Shown here: positions 1 through 7,928 of the stretch, piece by piece
Numbering within the stretch: position 1 is the first letter of the stretch
Layout: each line of letters opens with the position of its first letter
Origin: G963668185 sp965237445
Lineage (GTDB): Bacteria; Chloroflexota; Dehalococcoidia; Lucifugimonadales; G963668185
Direction of reading: 5' to 3'
Length of the DNA stretch: 64,000 nucleotides
Assembly: GCA_965237445.1 (NCBI GenBank)
Contig: OZ250142.1
Location: 2,170,001 to 2,234,000, forward strand
Made by a program: the position numbers and the translations under genes
Notes under the pieces: model-generated
What the model was told of the DNA's origin: nothing
Seen by the model: the letters and a program-made list of their open reading frames with translations, nothing else
Database searches by the model: none

Positions 1-1061
1 TATGCATCAACGTTCGCCCTGCCTTTTTCCTCCCAAGCCTCGTACACAGATCGCGTGACTGAAGTCAGCATATCTTTGTGGGTCTCCCAGTCCTCTACGT
101 CTAATGGGAATATCAATTCTTCGTACACGCCTTCGGTGTCACTGGGTCCTCGATATGACTCGTATTGGAGCACTTCCTTGATCGAGGCGAATTCCTTTCG
201 GCGGAGATTGACTGTCCTCCCATAGAAAACTATCCGTACTTTCCCAGGATCAGGCACAATTCGCCCGTACGATCGAGGGCGTCTTCCTGATTCAGTATCT
301 TCCATCAGATAGAATGCTATAGCGCCCGGTTGGATATATTCTCTAGAGGTTTTCCAAGCCTCTCCGAACATATCTCTTATGGCGGCGAACAACTCAGATA
401 CACCAGACCCTTCTATACGTCTTTTCAATCTCTCTCTCGTCTCTGCCGCGTTCAGCCATGTTCTTGCTGGGCGGGGAATCACGTCAGCTGATCCTTCCAC
501 TTCCACCTGCTTGGCAAGGAGAGTCTTGCCGTTGGAGTCGAAGCCATGGAACGTCAGCAGCGAGATGTCCATGCCGGTGTTGTTTGCAAGGAACCTCACC
601 ATGCGTTCCGTTCTATCATCGACGCCCAGCCCGACCAGGAAAAGGCGTAGGGGTTTCAGCGATTCCAGCGTCTCGTGCCTCCCAACGTACCAGCCTTCGA
701 AGTTCTCTATCTTGTCGATTCCTAGATGTCCCGCATTCTCCTCAATGTGTGTCGCCAAGCTAGGAATGTCCATCCCGTCAAGATTAGAGGCGTAGTCGAT
801 GATCTGGGCCACCGCGTCCCGAGCCAGTGTGCCGCGCTTAAGTTCAAACACACACAGCTTTCCGTCTCCGTCCACGCCTAGCAGGTCGAGCGGCCCTCCT
901 TCGGTTGGTGTTTGTCGACCCACGAGCGTAAGACCCTCGAGCAGCAGTCCAGCGTTCTTGACGAGAATGTTCTCGAGCACCTCTTCGGACTCCATTCGGT
1001 TGGAGACCTGCAGTGCCGTAACCGCGTCGTCGTCAATCTGCCACAGCTTGATCGCTTCCAA
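1..1061 (-). CDS. PD-(D/E)XK nuclease family protein, partial (runs off left edge)
   Basis: An open frame of 353 complete codons read from TTG at 1061 with no stop before the edge, so the C-terminus is missing. The N-terminal third has a PD-(D/E)XK-like core: GPLDLLGVD, then CVFELKRG, then AVAQIIDYAS, the pattern of NucS-like and DUF91-type endonuclease domains, with D and E-x-K as candidate metal ligands. The rest does not match a family I can name. The TTG lies one base after the pyrC stop and a GGGAG within the pyrC end can serve as ribosome binding site, so translation is probably coupled. The next in-frame ATG is residue 23. It is likely a DNA nuclease or repair protein co-transcribed with the pyrimidine genes. 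The fold call is fairly firm; the substrate is unknown. Confidence 0.75.
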   Translation of the reverse strand, partial: MEAIKLWQIDDDAVTALQVSNRMESEEVLENILVKNAGLLLEGLTLVGRQTPTEGGPLDLLGVDGDGKLCVFELKRGTLARDAVAQIIDYASNLDGMDIPSLATHIEENAGHLGIDKIENFEGWYVGRHETLESLKPLRLFLVGLGVDDRTERMVRFLANNTGMDISLLTFHGFDSNGKTLLAKQVEVEGSADVIPRPARTWLNAAETRERLKRRIEGSGVSELFAAIRDMFGEAWKTSREYIQPGAIAFYLMEDTESGRRPRSYGRIVPDPGKVRIVFYGRTVNLRRKEFASIKEVLQYESYRGPSDTEGVYEELIFPLDVEDWETHKDMLTSVTRSVYEAWEEKGRANVDA

Positions 1062-1062
1062 G

Positions 1063-2427
1063 TTAATCTCCCATGCTCTCCACGCCCGCATACACAACCT
1101 CGCCCCCGAACACCGTCGCCACGACGCGCCCCTTCAGCGCGGTGCCCTCTAGGGGCGTGTTCTTGCCTTTGGACGCGAACTCCGCCGTGTCGACGGTCCA
1201 CTCCAGGTCGGGGTCGAAAATGACCACGTCGGCTGGCGCGCCCGGGCGCAACGTGCCGAGATCATGGCCCAGGAACCGCGCAGGCGCGCTGGTGAGCTTC
1301 TCGACCAGGAGCGGCAGACCCACGTCGCCTGAGTGCACGAGCGACATGAGCGAGCCAAGCGCCGTTTCCAGCACGCTGATGCCGAACGCTGCCTCGTCCA
1401 CTGTGGTCATCTTATCGATCGCGTTGTGAGGAGCGTGGTCGGTGGCGATGAAGTCGATCGTACCTTCCTTGAGGCCCTCGATCAGCGCCTCCACGACGCT
1501 TGGGCCCCGCAAAGGCGGGTTGACCTTCGCGTTAGGGTCGTACGCCTGCCGGGTCAACGGCGCGTAACGTGAGCTTTCGGCCGTCATGCCCATTACCGCC
1601 TCGTCGGTCAGTGTGAGGTGGTGCGGCGTGACCTCGCACGTCACGCTGAGACCGCGTTCTTTCGCCCTCGCCACATGCTCCAGCGACTGCATAGTGCTCA
1701 CATGAGCGACGTGCAGCCTGCCCCCGGTCAGCTCGGCGAGCGCGATGTCCCTGGCCACCATTACGTCCTCGGCCGATCCCGGCACGCCCTTGATGCCGAG
1801 CCGATTGGACACCCAACCTTCGTTGATGGAGCCTCCCTTGGAGAGCTCATGCACCTCACAGTGGTTGATGATCGGCAGGTCTAGCCCGGAGCTGTAGCTG
1901 AGCGCCTGCCGCATGAGGTTCGAATCGGATACCGGCATGCCGTCGTCGCTAAATCCAATGGCGCCCGCTTCCGCCAGCTCGGCCATTTCCGCGAGTTCGG
2001 CTCCCTTGCCACCTGCCGTGATGCAGCCGATAGGAAGCACCCGCACCGCTCCCTCCTTCGCGGCCCGGTCCAGAACGAACTCGATCGCCGCCCGTGAGTC
2101 CAGCGGGGGGTTAGTGTTCGGCATGGCACAGACGGTCGTGAACCCGCCCCGCGCGGCGGCCAGCGTACCGGTCGCGATGGTCTCCTTGTATTCGAAGCCG
2201 GGTTCCCGCAGGTGGCAGTGCACGTCCACGAAGCCCGGGCAGACTATCCGGCCGCTCGCGTCCAGCACCTTAGCTCCTTCGACTACGGCCAGATTGCTGC
2301 CCACGGCGCTCACAGTGCCGCCTTCCAGCAGCACGTCGGCCGGGCCGTCGATGCCCTGTTCGGGATCGATTACCCTGCCGCCTTGTATGAGCACGGGGGT
2401 GACGCGTGTGGCTGGCTCCGCCCTCAT
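1063..2427 (-). CDS. pyrC: Dihydroorotase
   Basis: Catalyses reversible cyclisation of N-carbamoyl-aspartate to dihydroorotate, the third step of de novo pyrimidine synthesis, in the cytoplasm. The 454-residue protein has the amidohydrolase signature DVHCHLREPG at residues 68-77 (two zinc-ligand histidines), His at 189 and 242 in the metal site region, and TDHAPH at 329-334. Length fits the class I bacterial enzymes. The start ATG overlaps the end of pyrB by four bases (ATGA), so the genes are translationally coupled. It lies in the pyrR-pyrB-pyrC-nuclease operon and should share the PyrR attenuator. No missing catalytic residue was seen. Confidence 0.96.
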   Translation of the reverse strand: MRAEPATRVTPVLIQGGRVIDPEQGIDGPADVLLEGGTVSAVGSNLAVVEGAKVLDASGRIVCPGFVDVHCHLREPGFEYKETIATGTLAAARGGFTTVCAMPNTNPPLDSRAAIEFVLDRAAKEGAVRVLPIGCITAGGKGAELAEMAELAEAGAIGFSDDGMPVSDSNLMRQALSYSSGLDLPIINHCEVHELSKGGSINEGWVSNRLGIKGVPGSAEDVMVARDIALAELTGGRLHVAHVSTMQSLEHVARAKERGLSVTCEVTPHHLTLTDEAVMGMTAESSRYAPLTRQAYDPNAKVNPPLRGPSVVEALIEGLKEGTIDFIATDHAPHNAIDKMTTVDEAAFGISVLETALGSLMSLVHSGDVGLPLLVEKLTSAPARFLGHDLGTLRPGAPADVVIFDPDLEWTVDTAEFASKGKNTPLEGTALKGRVVATVFGGEVVYAGVESMGD

Positions 2428-3449
2428 GACCCATCCTCCGAGCGCCGCCTCGGCACGGCAAGGGCGGTGAGCACGGCCATCCTCACGGAAACTCCGTTGG
2501 TAACCTGCTCCTCGATGAGCGAGCTAACGCCGTGCGCCACCTCAGGGTCTATCTCGACCCCCTCGTTCATCGGTCCAGGGTGCATGACCAACGCGCCGGG
2601 CCGGGCCGATTCCAGTCGCCTGGTGTTGATCCCATACCTCTGGGAGTACTCGCGCAGGCTAGGCAGGTGACCGGCCTGTTGCCGCTCCCTCTGCAGCCGC
2701 AGGGTCATCACAACGTCCGCGCCGTCCAGGGCGCGCTCAAGGTCCGTCTCAACCGTAATCGAGGCGAATGGGTGATCTTCGGACAGCAGCGGATGTGAAG
2801 TTAGGTCGACCGGCAGCAGAGTTGGCGGGGCGCATAGCACCACTTCTGCGCCCATCTTCGTGAGACCCCACATGTTCGACCTCGCCACGCGGCTGTAGTT
2901 GATATCTCCCACGATTACGACCTTCAACCCTTCGATGCGCCCGAAGCGTCTCCGAATCGTGTACAGGTCCAGCAGCGCCTGCGTAGGGTGCGCATGGGCG
3001 CCGTCGCCGGCGTTGACGACCGCCGCATCGAGATGACGGGCTAGCAGGTATGGCGCCCCGGCGTGAGGGTGGCGAATCACGATGACGTCGGCCTTCATGG
3101 CCTGCAGTGTCAGCGCCGTGTTGTACAGCGACTCGCCCTTCTCCATGCTGGTACCGTTCCCCGAAAGGTTGATCACGTCCGCGCTGAGTATCTTGCCCGC
3201 CTGCTCGAAGGAGACCCGTGTGCGCGTGCTCGCCTCCACGAACAGCGTGAGAACGGTCTTGCCGCGAAGCGTCGGCACTTTCTTGATGTCCCTGTTCAGC
3301 ACCTCCGACATAGCCTCGGCATTGTCCAGGACCTCCTCGATCTCTTTCCGGGTGAAGTCGTCGAGGTCCAGGACGTGCCTGCGGGTCTTCTGATGAATGC
3401 GGGCGATGTCGGTCGTGGAGGGCGCAACCACAACAGCGGCATGTTTCAC
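2424..3449 (-). CDS. pyrB: Aspartate carbamoyltransferase catalytic subunit
   Basis: Condenses carbamoyl phosphate with aspartate, the committed step of pyrimidine synthesis. The 341-residue protein shows the carbamoyl-phosphate loop STRTRVSFE (residues 74-82), HPTQALLDLYT from about residue 154, and the aspartate-binding end region with HPGPMNEGVEI near residue 292. An N-terminal extension of about 25 residues precedes the usual start (HVLDLDDF), so initiation could be slightly downstream. The start overlaps pyrR by four bases and the end overlaps pyrC by four bases. No pyrI regulatory subunit is visible, consistent with PyrR-type control of the operon. Confidence 0.96.
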   Translation of the reverse strand: MKHAAVVVAPSTTDIARIHQKTRRHVLDLDDFTRKEIEEVLDNAEAMSEVLNRDIKKVPTLRGKTVLTLFVEASTRTRVSFEQAGKILSADVINLSGNGTSMEKGESLYNTALTLQAMKADVIVIRHPHAGAPYLLARHLDAAVVNAGDGAHAHPTQALLDLYTIRRRFGRIEGLKVVIVGDINYSRVARSNMWGLTKMGAEVVLCAPPTLLPVDLTSHPLLSEDHPFASITVETDLERALDGADVVMTLRLQRERQQAGHLPSLREYSQRYGINTRRLESARPGALVMHPGPMNEGVEIDPEVAHGVSSLIEEQVTNGVSVRMAVLTALAVPRRRSEDGS

Positions 3450-3988
3450 TGGACGCTCCTTGTGACGAGGTCGACGCGGTCGAAGCCGTCCATCTCCTGC
3501 ACGTGCACGGCTACCTCTTCGTCCGCGCGGGTGGGGATGTTCTTGCCTACGTAGTCCGGCCGGATGGGCAGCTCGCGATGCCCGCGATCCACCAGCACGG
3601 CCAGCCGAATCTCGTTGGGCCGTCCGAAATCCATGAGCGCGTCCATTGCTGCCCGGATCGTCCTTCCCGTGTACAGCACATCGTCGACTAGAACGATCCG
3701 CTTTCCGTCAATGTCCATGGGGATGTCGGTGGGCTTGACGAGTCGGCTGGCGCCGGACGCGATGTCGTCCCGATACAGGCCGATGTCCAGGGAGCCCACG
3801 GGAGGGCGTTTCCGCTCGAATTCGCCGATCATGCCCGAGATGCGCTCGGCCAGCGGTACCCCGCGAGTGTGCATGCCGACGAGAACGAGGCCTTCGACGC
3901 CGCTGTTGCGCTCTACAACTTCATGGGAGATCCGCACCAGGGAGCGTCTCATGTCCTCCGTGTTGAGGATGACTCTGTCGGCAGCCAT
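3446..3988 (-). CDS. pyrR: Pyrimidine operon attenuation protein / uracil phosphoribosyltransferase
   Basis: An RNA-binding regulator that senses UMP/UTP and terminates pyr operon transcription; it also has uracil phosphoribosyltransferase activity. The 180-residue protein begins MAADRVILNTEDMRRSL and has the PRPP-binding loop IVLVDDVLYTGRT at about residues 98-110. I chose ATG at 3988. A longer frame reaching 4048 would put the start inside the terminator hairpin of the leader and adds sequence unlike the family. The stop overlaps the pyrB start (ATGA). The matching attenuator and PyrR box lie immediately upstream, so the protein probably autoregulates its operon. Confidence 0.95.
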   Translation of the reverse strand: MAADRVILNTEDMRRSLVRISHEVVERNSGVEGLVLVGMHTRGVPLAERISGMIGEFERKRPPVGSLDIGLYRDDIASGASRLVKPTDIPMDIDGKRIVLVDDVLYTGRTIRAAMDALMDFGRPNEIRLAVLVDRGHRELPIRPDYVGKNIPTRADEEVAVHVQEMDGFDRVDLVTRSVQ

Positions 3989-4019
3989 GCCATTCTCGCT
4001 GTAATGTGACTCGCCGCCC

Positions 4020-4052
4020 AAAAAAATACCCCTTACCTCGACCGGCAAGGGG
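4020..4052 (-). terminator. Intrinsic terminator in pyr leader (attenuator)
   Basis: The stem is CCCCTTGCC with GGTAAGGGG (one G-T wobble) around a short GGTCGA-like loop, followed by TATTTTTTT. It lies just upstream of the pyrR start and works as the OFF arm of the attenuator. Confidence 0.88.
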
Positions 4053-4127
4053 CTTTGCGCTTCCCCGCGCGACTTTCGCCGCTGCGATGCCGCGTCGGCT
4101 ACCTGCCCTTGCCAGCCTCACTGGACT
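4020..4127 (-). promoter_or_regulatory. PyrR-responsive transcription attenuator (leader of pyr operon)
   Basis: On the transcript, AGUCCAGUGAGGCU at 4127-4114 matches the PyrR binding-loop consensus ARUCCNGNGAGGYU at every position. Next comes GGCAAGGG (4113-4106), which is exactly complementary to part of CCCCUUGCC (4052-4044), the 5' arm of the downstream terminator; this gives an antiterminator. The terminator stem pairs 4052-4044 with 4037-4029 and is followed by a U-run (4026-4020). PyrR bound with UMP should stabilise the binding hairpin and favour termination, by established PyrR biology. Only the sequence elements are seen; the switching is inferred. Confidence 0.9.
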
Positions 4128-4171
4128 GATTTAAAAGGAATGCCGAAACGGTTATTTGCTATTTAACCGAC

Positions 4172-4201
4172 ATGATAGCCGATCTGGCCGGGGCCTTTCA
4201 A
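4172..4201 (-). promoter_or_regulatory. Sigma-A-type promoter of the pyr operon
   Basis: Minus-strand -35 TTGAAA (4201-4196) and -10 TATCAT (4177-4172) are separated by 18 bases. The predicted start near 4165 lies about 40 bases before the PyrR box, giving a leader of roughly 175 nt. Distance and order fit a leader-regulated promoter. Confidence 0.65.
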
Positions 4202-4684
4202 CGGTCGACGAATCTGATTCATGATTGCTTACGTCTTGCGAACGCACGTGCTGGCGTCTGTGTATGAATAGCAAGCACAACCATAGCGCACTCCGAGATC
4301 CGGCATCGCCCGACGGGACGCGCCTCGAACACTGTTTCATTCTTGCTGCAAACAGTCTTTGGGACGCCCGGTAACTGCTCCCTCCGTATCTTAATCTTAT
4401 GGGCGCTTTGCAACTGTCTCCGGTATCCGGCTGTCTCAACTACGAAACTAGGGTGAATGAGACAGAACTCCTTTTTCGCCGGCCCGTCCACGCGCAACTT
4501 TTCCGCTGGTACTGCGCTCAAGCCATTCACGTACAATGTGCGAGTTGCAGCTACAGTCACTCACATCTAAGTGCTTGCTGGTGTGCAGAAGGTGAGGAAG
4601 ATGTCGTGCTGAACAGCCACGGCTGCATGTCCGGCGGTGCCTTAGTGTTCTGGTTGGTCCCATGGCTGGATGCCAATCGCGCTA
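4202..4684. other. Intergenic region, no gene recognised
   Basis: Short open frames exist on both strands but none shows a recognisable motif, a good start site or coding-like composition. The region separates the divergently transcribed pyr operon and tRNA/tuf operon. Confidence 0.6.
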
Positions 4685-4714
4685 TTGACGGCGCATTGGT
4701 ACCGCACGTAAAAT
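4685..4714 (+). promoter_or_regulatory. Promoter of tRNA-tuf-ribosomal protein operon
   Basis: TTGACG (4685-4690) and TAAAAT (4709-4714) are spaced by 18 bases, about 105 bases before the first tRNA. It is the best sigma-A match upstream of the block. Confidence 0.6.
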
Positions 4715-4819
4715 ATTTGGTCGGTATGGCTAGTGGCCGGGCCGTCTGGCGGCTAGCCTGCTTTTTGTAAGATGCGGACCGCCGGGGAGTAGCGGCGGCG
4801 CAATCCGTGGGGCAACTGG

Positions 4820-4893
4820 GCCCCAGTGGCGCAATTGGCAGCGCAGCCGATTTGTAATCGGCAGGTTAGCGGGTTCGAATCCCCTCTGGGGCT
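4820..4893 (+). tRNA. tRNA-Thr (anticodon TGT)
   Basis: Acceptor GCCCCAG pairs with CTGGGGC, the D stem is GCGC/GCGC, and the anticodon stem GCCGA/TCGGC holds loop TTTGTAA (anticodon TGT). The T-loop is TTCGAAT. The T-stem has a C-C mismatch and the variable loop reads as six bases. CCA is not encoded. It is the first of three tRNAs before tuf. Confidence 0.9.
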
Positions 4894-4962
4894 TTTGCGG
4901 ATCGGCCTGGCAGACCGTTTGGACAGTCAAAACCGGTTTGCTAAACTTAGGTACGGAAACCC

Positions 4963-5050
4963 GGAGGGGTGGGTGAGTGGTTAAAACCACCAGACTGTAA
5001 ATCTGGCGTCCTGACGGGCTACGCAGGTTCGAATCCTGCCCCCTCCACCA
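4963..5050 (+). tRNA. tRNA-Tyr (anticodon GTA)
   Basis: Acceptor GGAGGGG pairs with CCCCTCC, and anticodon stem CCAGA/TCTGG holds loop CTGTAAA (GTA). A long variable arm makes it a class II tRNA, as expected for bacterial tRNA-Tyr. The T-loop is TTCGAAT and CCA is encoded at 5048-5050. Confidence 0.95.
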
Positions 5051-5074
5051 GCAAAGCAAAATCAGATAAAGTAA

Positions 5075-5147
5075 GCCCACATAGCTCAGTAGGCAGAGCG
5101 CGTTCTTGGTAAGAACGAGGTCAGCAGTTCGAGTCTGCTTGTGGGCT
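5075..5147 (+). tRNA. tRNA-Thr (anticodon GGT)
   Basis: Acceptor GCCCACA pairs with TGTGGGC, and anticodon stem CGTTC/GAACG holds loop TTGGTAA (GGT). The T-loop is TTCGAGT. It ends 22 bases before the tuf start codon, so it is processed from the tuf transcript. Confidence 0.95.
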
Positions 5148-5169
5148 CCCAAAACTGGAGGAAAGTTAG

Positions 5170-6360
5170 TTGGCAAAGCAGAAGTTTGACAGGACAAAGC
5201 CACACGTGAACGTTGGGACCATCGGGCACGTCGATCACGGTAAGACTACCTTGACGGCGGCCATAACCCAGGTTCTGAGCAGGGCAGGGCTGGCTGACTA
5301 TCGCCCGTTCGATAGCATCGACAACGCGCCGGAAGAGAAGGCGCGCGGCGTTACGATCGCAATCCAGCACGTCGAGTACGAGTCTGCGACGCGCCACTAT
5401 GCGCACGTCGACTGCCCGGGCCACGCCGACTACATCAAGAACATGATCACCGGCGCAGCCCAGATGGACGGCGCGATCCTCGTGGTGAGCGCACCGGATG
5501 GCCCCATGCCCCAGACGCGGGAACACATTCTGCTCGCGCGTCAGGTGGAAGTGCCGGCGATGGTGGTCGCCCTCAATAAGGTCGACGCCATGGACGACGA
5601 GGAACTGCTTGAGCTCGTCGAGCTGGAGCTTCGGGAGATCCTCTCCGAGTACGGGTTCCCTGGAGACGACATCCCCGTCGTCCGGGTGAGCGCTCTGCAG
5701 GCCCTGGAGGAAGATGAAGACGGACCGGCTTCCGAGGGCATCAGGGAGCTCATGCAGGCTGTTGACGACTACATTCCTATACCCGACCGGCCCAGGGATC
5801 AGGCGTTCCTTATGCCCATTGAGGACGTGTTCGGCATCAAGGGACGCGGCACCGTCGTAACCGGCCGTGTCGAGCGCGGTATCATCGGAGTCGGCCAGCA
5901 GATCGAGATCGTCGGCATCAAAGACACCACAACCACCACCGTTACGGGCGTGGAGATGTTCCACAAGACCCTGGACGAGGGTGAGCCCGGAGACGCCGTC
6001 GGTGTCCTCCTGAGGGGCGTCGACCGTGAAGGCGTTGAGCGCGGACAGGTGCTGGCCGCCCCGGGCAGCATTACCCCGCACACTGAGGCGAAGGCGCAGG
6101 TGTACGTGCTCAGCCGCCGTGAGGGCGGCCGGCATACGCCGTTCTTCGACGGGTACAAGCCCCAGTTCTACATCCGCACCACGGACGTCACCGGCGAGAT
6201 CAGATTGCCGGATGGTGTGGAGATGGTTATGCCGGGCGACAATATCGAGATGACTGTGAAGCTGATCACACCCGTTGCCATGGACGAGCAGTTGAGATTC
6301 GCCGTCCGCGAGGGCGGGCGGACCGTAGGGTCCGGCGTGATCACGCAGATCATCACCTAG
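5170..6360 (+). CDS. tuf: Elongation factor Tu
   Basis: GTPase that brings aminoacyl-tRNA to the ribosome. The 396-residue protein is normal length for the family. It starts at TTG (MAKQKFDRTKPHVNVGT) with GGAGG ten bases upstream. G1 is GHVDHGKT (residues 19-26), G3 is DCPGH near residue 80 and G4 is NKVD near residue 136, followed by the two beta-barrel domains. One family-variant position is VSAPDGPMPQ where most EF-Tu proteins read VSAADGPMPQ. It follows tRNA-Thr and heads the rpmG-secE-nusG-rplKAJL series, the order seen around tufB in Escherichia coli. Confidence 0.98.
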   Translation: MAKQKFDRTKPHVNVGTIGHVDHGKTTLTAAITQVLSRAGLADYRPFDSIDNAPEEKARGVTIAIQHVEYESATRHYAHVDCPGHADYIKNMITGAAQMDGAILVVSAPDGPMPQTREHILLARQVEVPAMVVALNKVDAMDDEELLELVELELREILSEYGFPGDDIPVVRVSALQALEEDEDGPASEGIRELMQAVDDYIPIPDRPRDQAFLMPIEDVFGIKGRGTVVTGRVERGIIGVGQQIEIVGIKDTTTTTVTGVEMFHKTLDEGEPGDAVGVLLRGVDREGVERGQVLAAPGSITPHTEAKAQVYVLSRREGGRHTPFFDGYKPQFYIRTTDVTGEIRLPDGVEMVMPGDNIEMTVKLITPVAMDEQLRFAVREGGRTVGSGVITQIIT

Positions 6361-6433
6361 TAGAGAATACAACACTGAGAATGTCGCACAGCCTGCGCAA
6401 GGCGGGCTGTGCCGTGAACGAGGAATTTAACGG

Positions 6434-6601
6434 ATGGCAAAGCGTTCCGCTGTTCGAACTCTCATAACGCTCGCATGCCCGGACTGCAGAGAGCGAACTT
6501 ACGAGACCGAAAAGAACCGTCGCAACGACCCTCAGCGAATCGAGGCTCGCAAGTACTGCCCAAGGTGCCGTGTGCACACGGTGCATAGAGAGGTGCGGTA
6601 G
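6434..6601 (+). CDS. rpmG: Large ribosomal subunit protein bL33
   Basis: A 55-residue basic protein: MAKRSAVRTLITLACPDC at the start, then NRRNDP and CPRC towards the end. The two Cys pairs make it the zinc-binding form of bL33. It sits between tuf and secE, the usual place for rpmG in many bacteria. GAGGAA lies about nine bases before the ATG. It ends five bases before secE, so the two are co-transcribed. Confidence 0.95.
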   Translation: MAKRSAVRTLITLACPDCRERTYETEKNRRNDPQRIEARKYCPRCRVHTVHREVR

Positions 6602-6606
6602 CGATT

Positions 6607-6855
6607 ATGGCGCGTAGCGCAAGAGGCAATACCGGGCCCAGCACTCGCTCGGCTGCGGCTGAAGTAAGGCGGGGGTTCAGCACCCGCTTCGTTTCAGAAG
6701 TTGTCGGAGAGCTGAGGCGCGTCACCTGGCCGAACCGTGAAGAGGCTATGAGGCTTACCCTTATGGTCATTGCGGTCTCGGCAACGATAGGTCTGTTCTT
6801 GGGCCTCATCGACATGGGATTCGCCCGGTTGTTCGACGTGATCTTGGGGAACTAA
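6607..6855 (+). CDS. secE: Protein translocase subunit SecE
   Basis: An 82-residue membrane protein of the SecYEG translocon. A polar N-terminus leads to the conserved amphipathic stretch EVVGELRRVTWPNREEA (about residues 31-47), followed by one transmembrane segment (about residues 50-75). This is the short one-helix form found in most bacteria. It is flanked by rpmG and nusG with only five bases on each side, so it is clearly in the operon. Confidence 0.97.
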   Translation: MARSARGNTGPSTRSAAAEVRRGFSTRFVSEVVGELRRVTWPNREEAMRLTLMVIAVSATIGLFLGLIDMGFARLFDVILGN

Positions 6856-6860
6856 TTCAG

Positions 6861-7430
6861 ATGCCATCAGCCAAACGTACGGAAGAGCCGGTAGCCGAGT
6901 GGTACATCATCCACGCATACGCAGGGCATGAGATGCGCGTGAAGCAGAATCTCGATCAGCGTGTCACGACGATGGACATGAAGCACAAGATCTTCGACGT
7001 TGTCGTCCCCACTGAAGAGGAAGTTGAGATAAAGGGCGGGCAGAGAAAGCCGAGATCGCGACAGATCTTTCCAGGTTACATCCTCATTAAAATGGTCATG
7101 GATGAGGAGAGTTGGCACGTTGTCCGGGATACGCCAGGCGTGACCGGATTCGTCACCACAGAGGACGAGACGGAGCGCCGCCCGAAGCCTGTTCCTCTGG
7201 ACCAGAGAGAGGTTGACAACATTTTCAACCAGATTAAGTCGGAAGAGCCCAGGGTTCGTGTGGGCTTCGCCAAGGGAGAGACGGTCAGGATCACCGACGG
7301 GCCTTTCGTGGACTTTATGGGTGGCGTCGACGACGTGTTCCCGGAACGGTCCAAGGTTCGCGTGCTCGTTTCGTTCTTCGGCAGGGAGACTCCCGTAGAA
7401 TTGGACTTCCTTCAGATAGAGCGCGTGTAG
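6861..7430 (+). CDS. nusG: Transcription termination/antitermination factor NusG
   Basis: Binds RNA polymerase and links it to Rho or the ribosome. The 189-residue protein has an NGN domain starting at EWYIIHAYAGHEMRVKQNL (residues 13-31), with FPGYILIKM and TPGVTGFV. The C-terminal KOW domain contains GETVRITDGPFVDFMG (about 134-149) and ends in FGRETPVELDFLQIERV. Length and layout are normal. It lies between secE and rplK. Confidence 0.97.
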   Translation: MPSAKRTEEPVAEWYIIHAYAGHEMRVKQNLDQRVTTMDMKHKIFDVVVPTEEEVEIKGGQRKPRSRQIFPGYILIKMVMDEESWHVVRDTPGVTGFVTTEDETERRPKPVPLDQREVDNIFNQIKSEEPRVRVGFAKGETVRITDGPFVDFMGGVDDVFPERSKVRVLVSFFGRETPVELDFLQIERV

Positions 7431-7481
7431 GGCGCGACCCAGCTAATTTCGAAACTTCCATAGTAAGCAGAGGCATAACAG

Positions 7482-7913
7482 TTGGCCAAGAAAGTAATGA
7501 CGGTCATAAAACTGCAGATCGAGGCGGGCAAGGCAACGCCTGCACCGCCTGTCGGCCCTGCGCTCGGACAGCATGGCGTAAACATCATGCAGTTCGTCAA
7601 GGAGTACAACGAGCGCACCGCCCCGCAGGCGGGAAACATCGTCCCTGTTTCACTGACGGTCTTTCAGGACCGTTCCTTCAGCTTCGAGATTAAGACTCCA
7701 CCCGCGTCCGACTTACTTCGAAAGGCGGCGGGAGTGGAGAAGGGGAGCGGCAATCCCAGGATGGAAAAGATTGCCACGGTGCCTCGTTCCACCGTACGGA
7801 CAATTGCGGAACAGAAGCTACGAGACTTAAACGCTGCCGATGTTGAAGGAGCTGTGCGCATAATTGAGGGCACGGCCCGGAGCATGGGCATCCAGATCGA
7901 CGCGAACACCTAG
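7482..7913 (+). CDS. rplK: Large ribosomal subunit protein uL11
   Basis: A 143-residue protein of the GTPase-associated centre, binding 23S rRNA. It starts at TTG (MAKKVMTVIKLQIEAGKA) after AAGCAGAGG. The proline-rich PAPPVGPALGQHGVNIMQF near residues 22-40 and the C-terminal RNA-binding domain ending GTARSMGIQI are conserved. It is followed 15 bases later by rplA, the usual L11 operon pair, which in many bacteria is repressed by L1 binding to its own mRNA. Confidence 0.97.
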   Translation: MAKKVMTVIKLQIEAGKATPAPPVGPALGQHGVNIMQFVKEYNERTAPQAGNIVPVSLTVFQDRSFSFEIKTPPASDLLRKAAGVEKGSGNPRMEKIATVPRSTVRTIAEQKLRDLNAADVEGAVRIIEGTARSMGIQIDANT

Positions 7914-7928
7914 AGGAGGCCTGCACAA

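Noticed and set aside
4399..4770. A 123-codon frame upstream of the tRNA block.
   Set aside because: No motif or ribosome binding site, and it overlaps the predicted tRNA-operon promoter.
5086..6375. A 429-codon frame opposite tuf.
   Set aside because: It is the complement of EF-Tu and of tRNAs, with no family motif; it arises from the codon bias of tuf.
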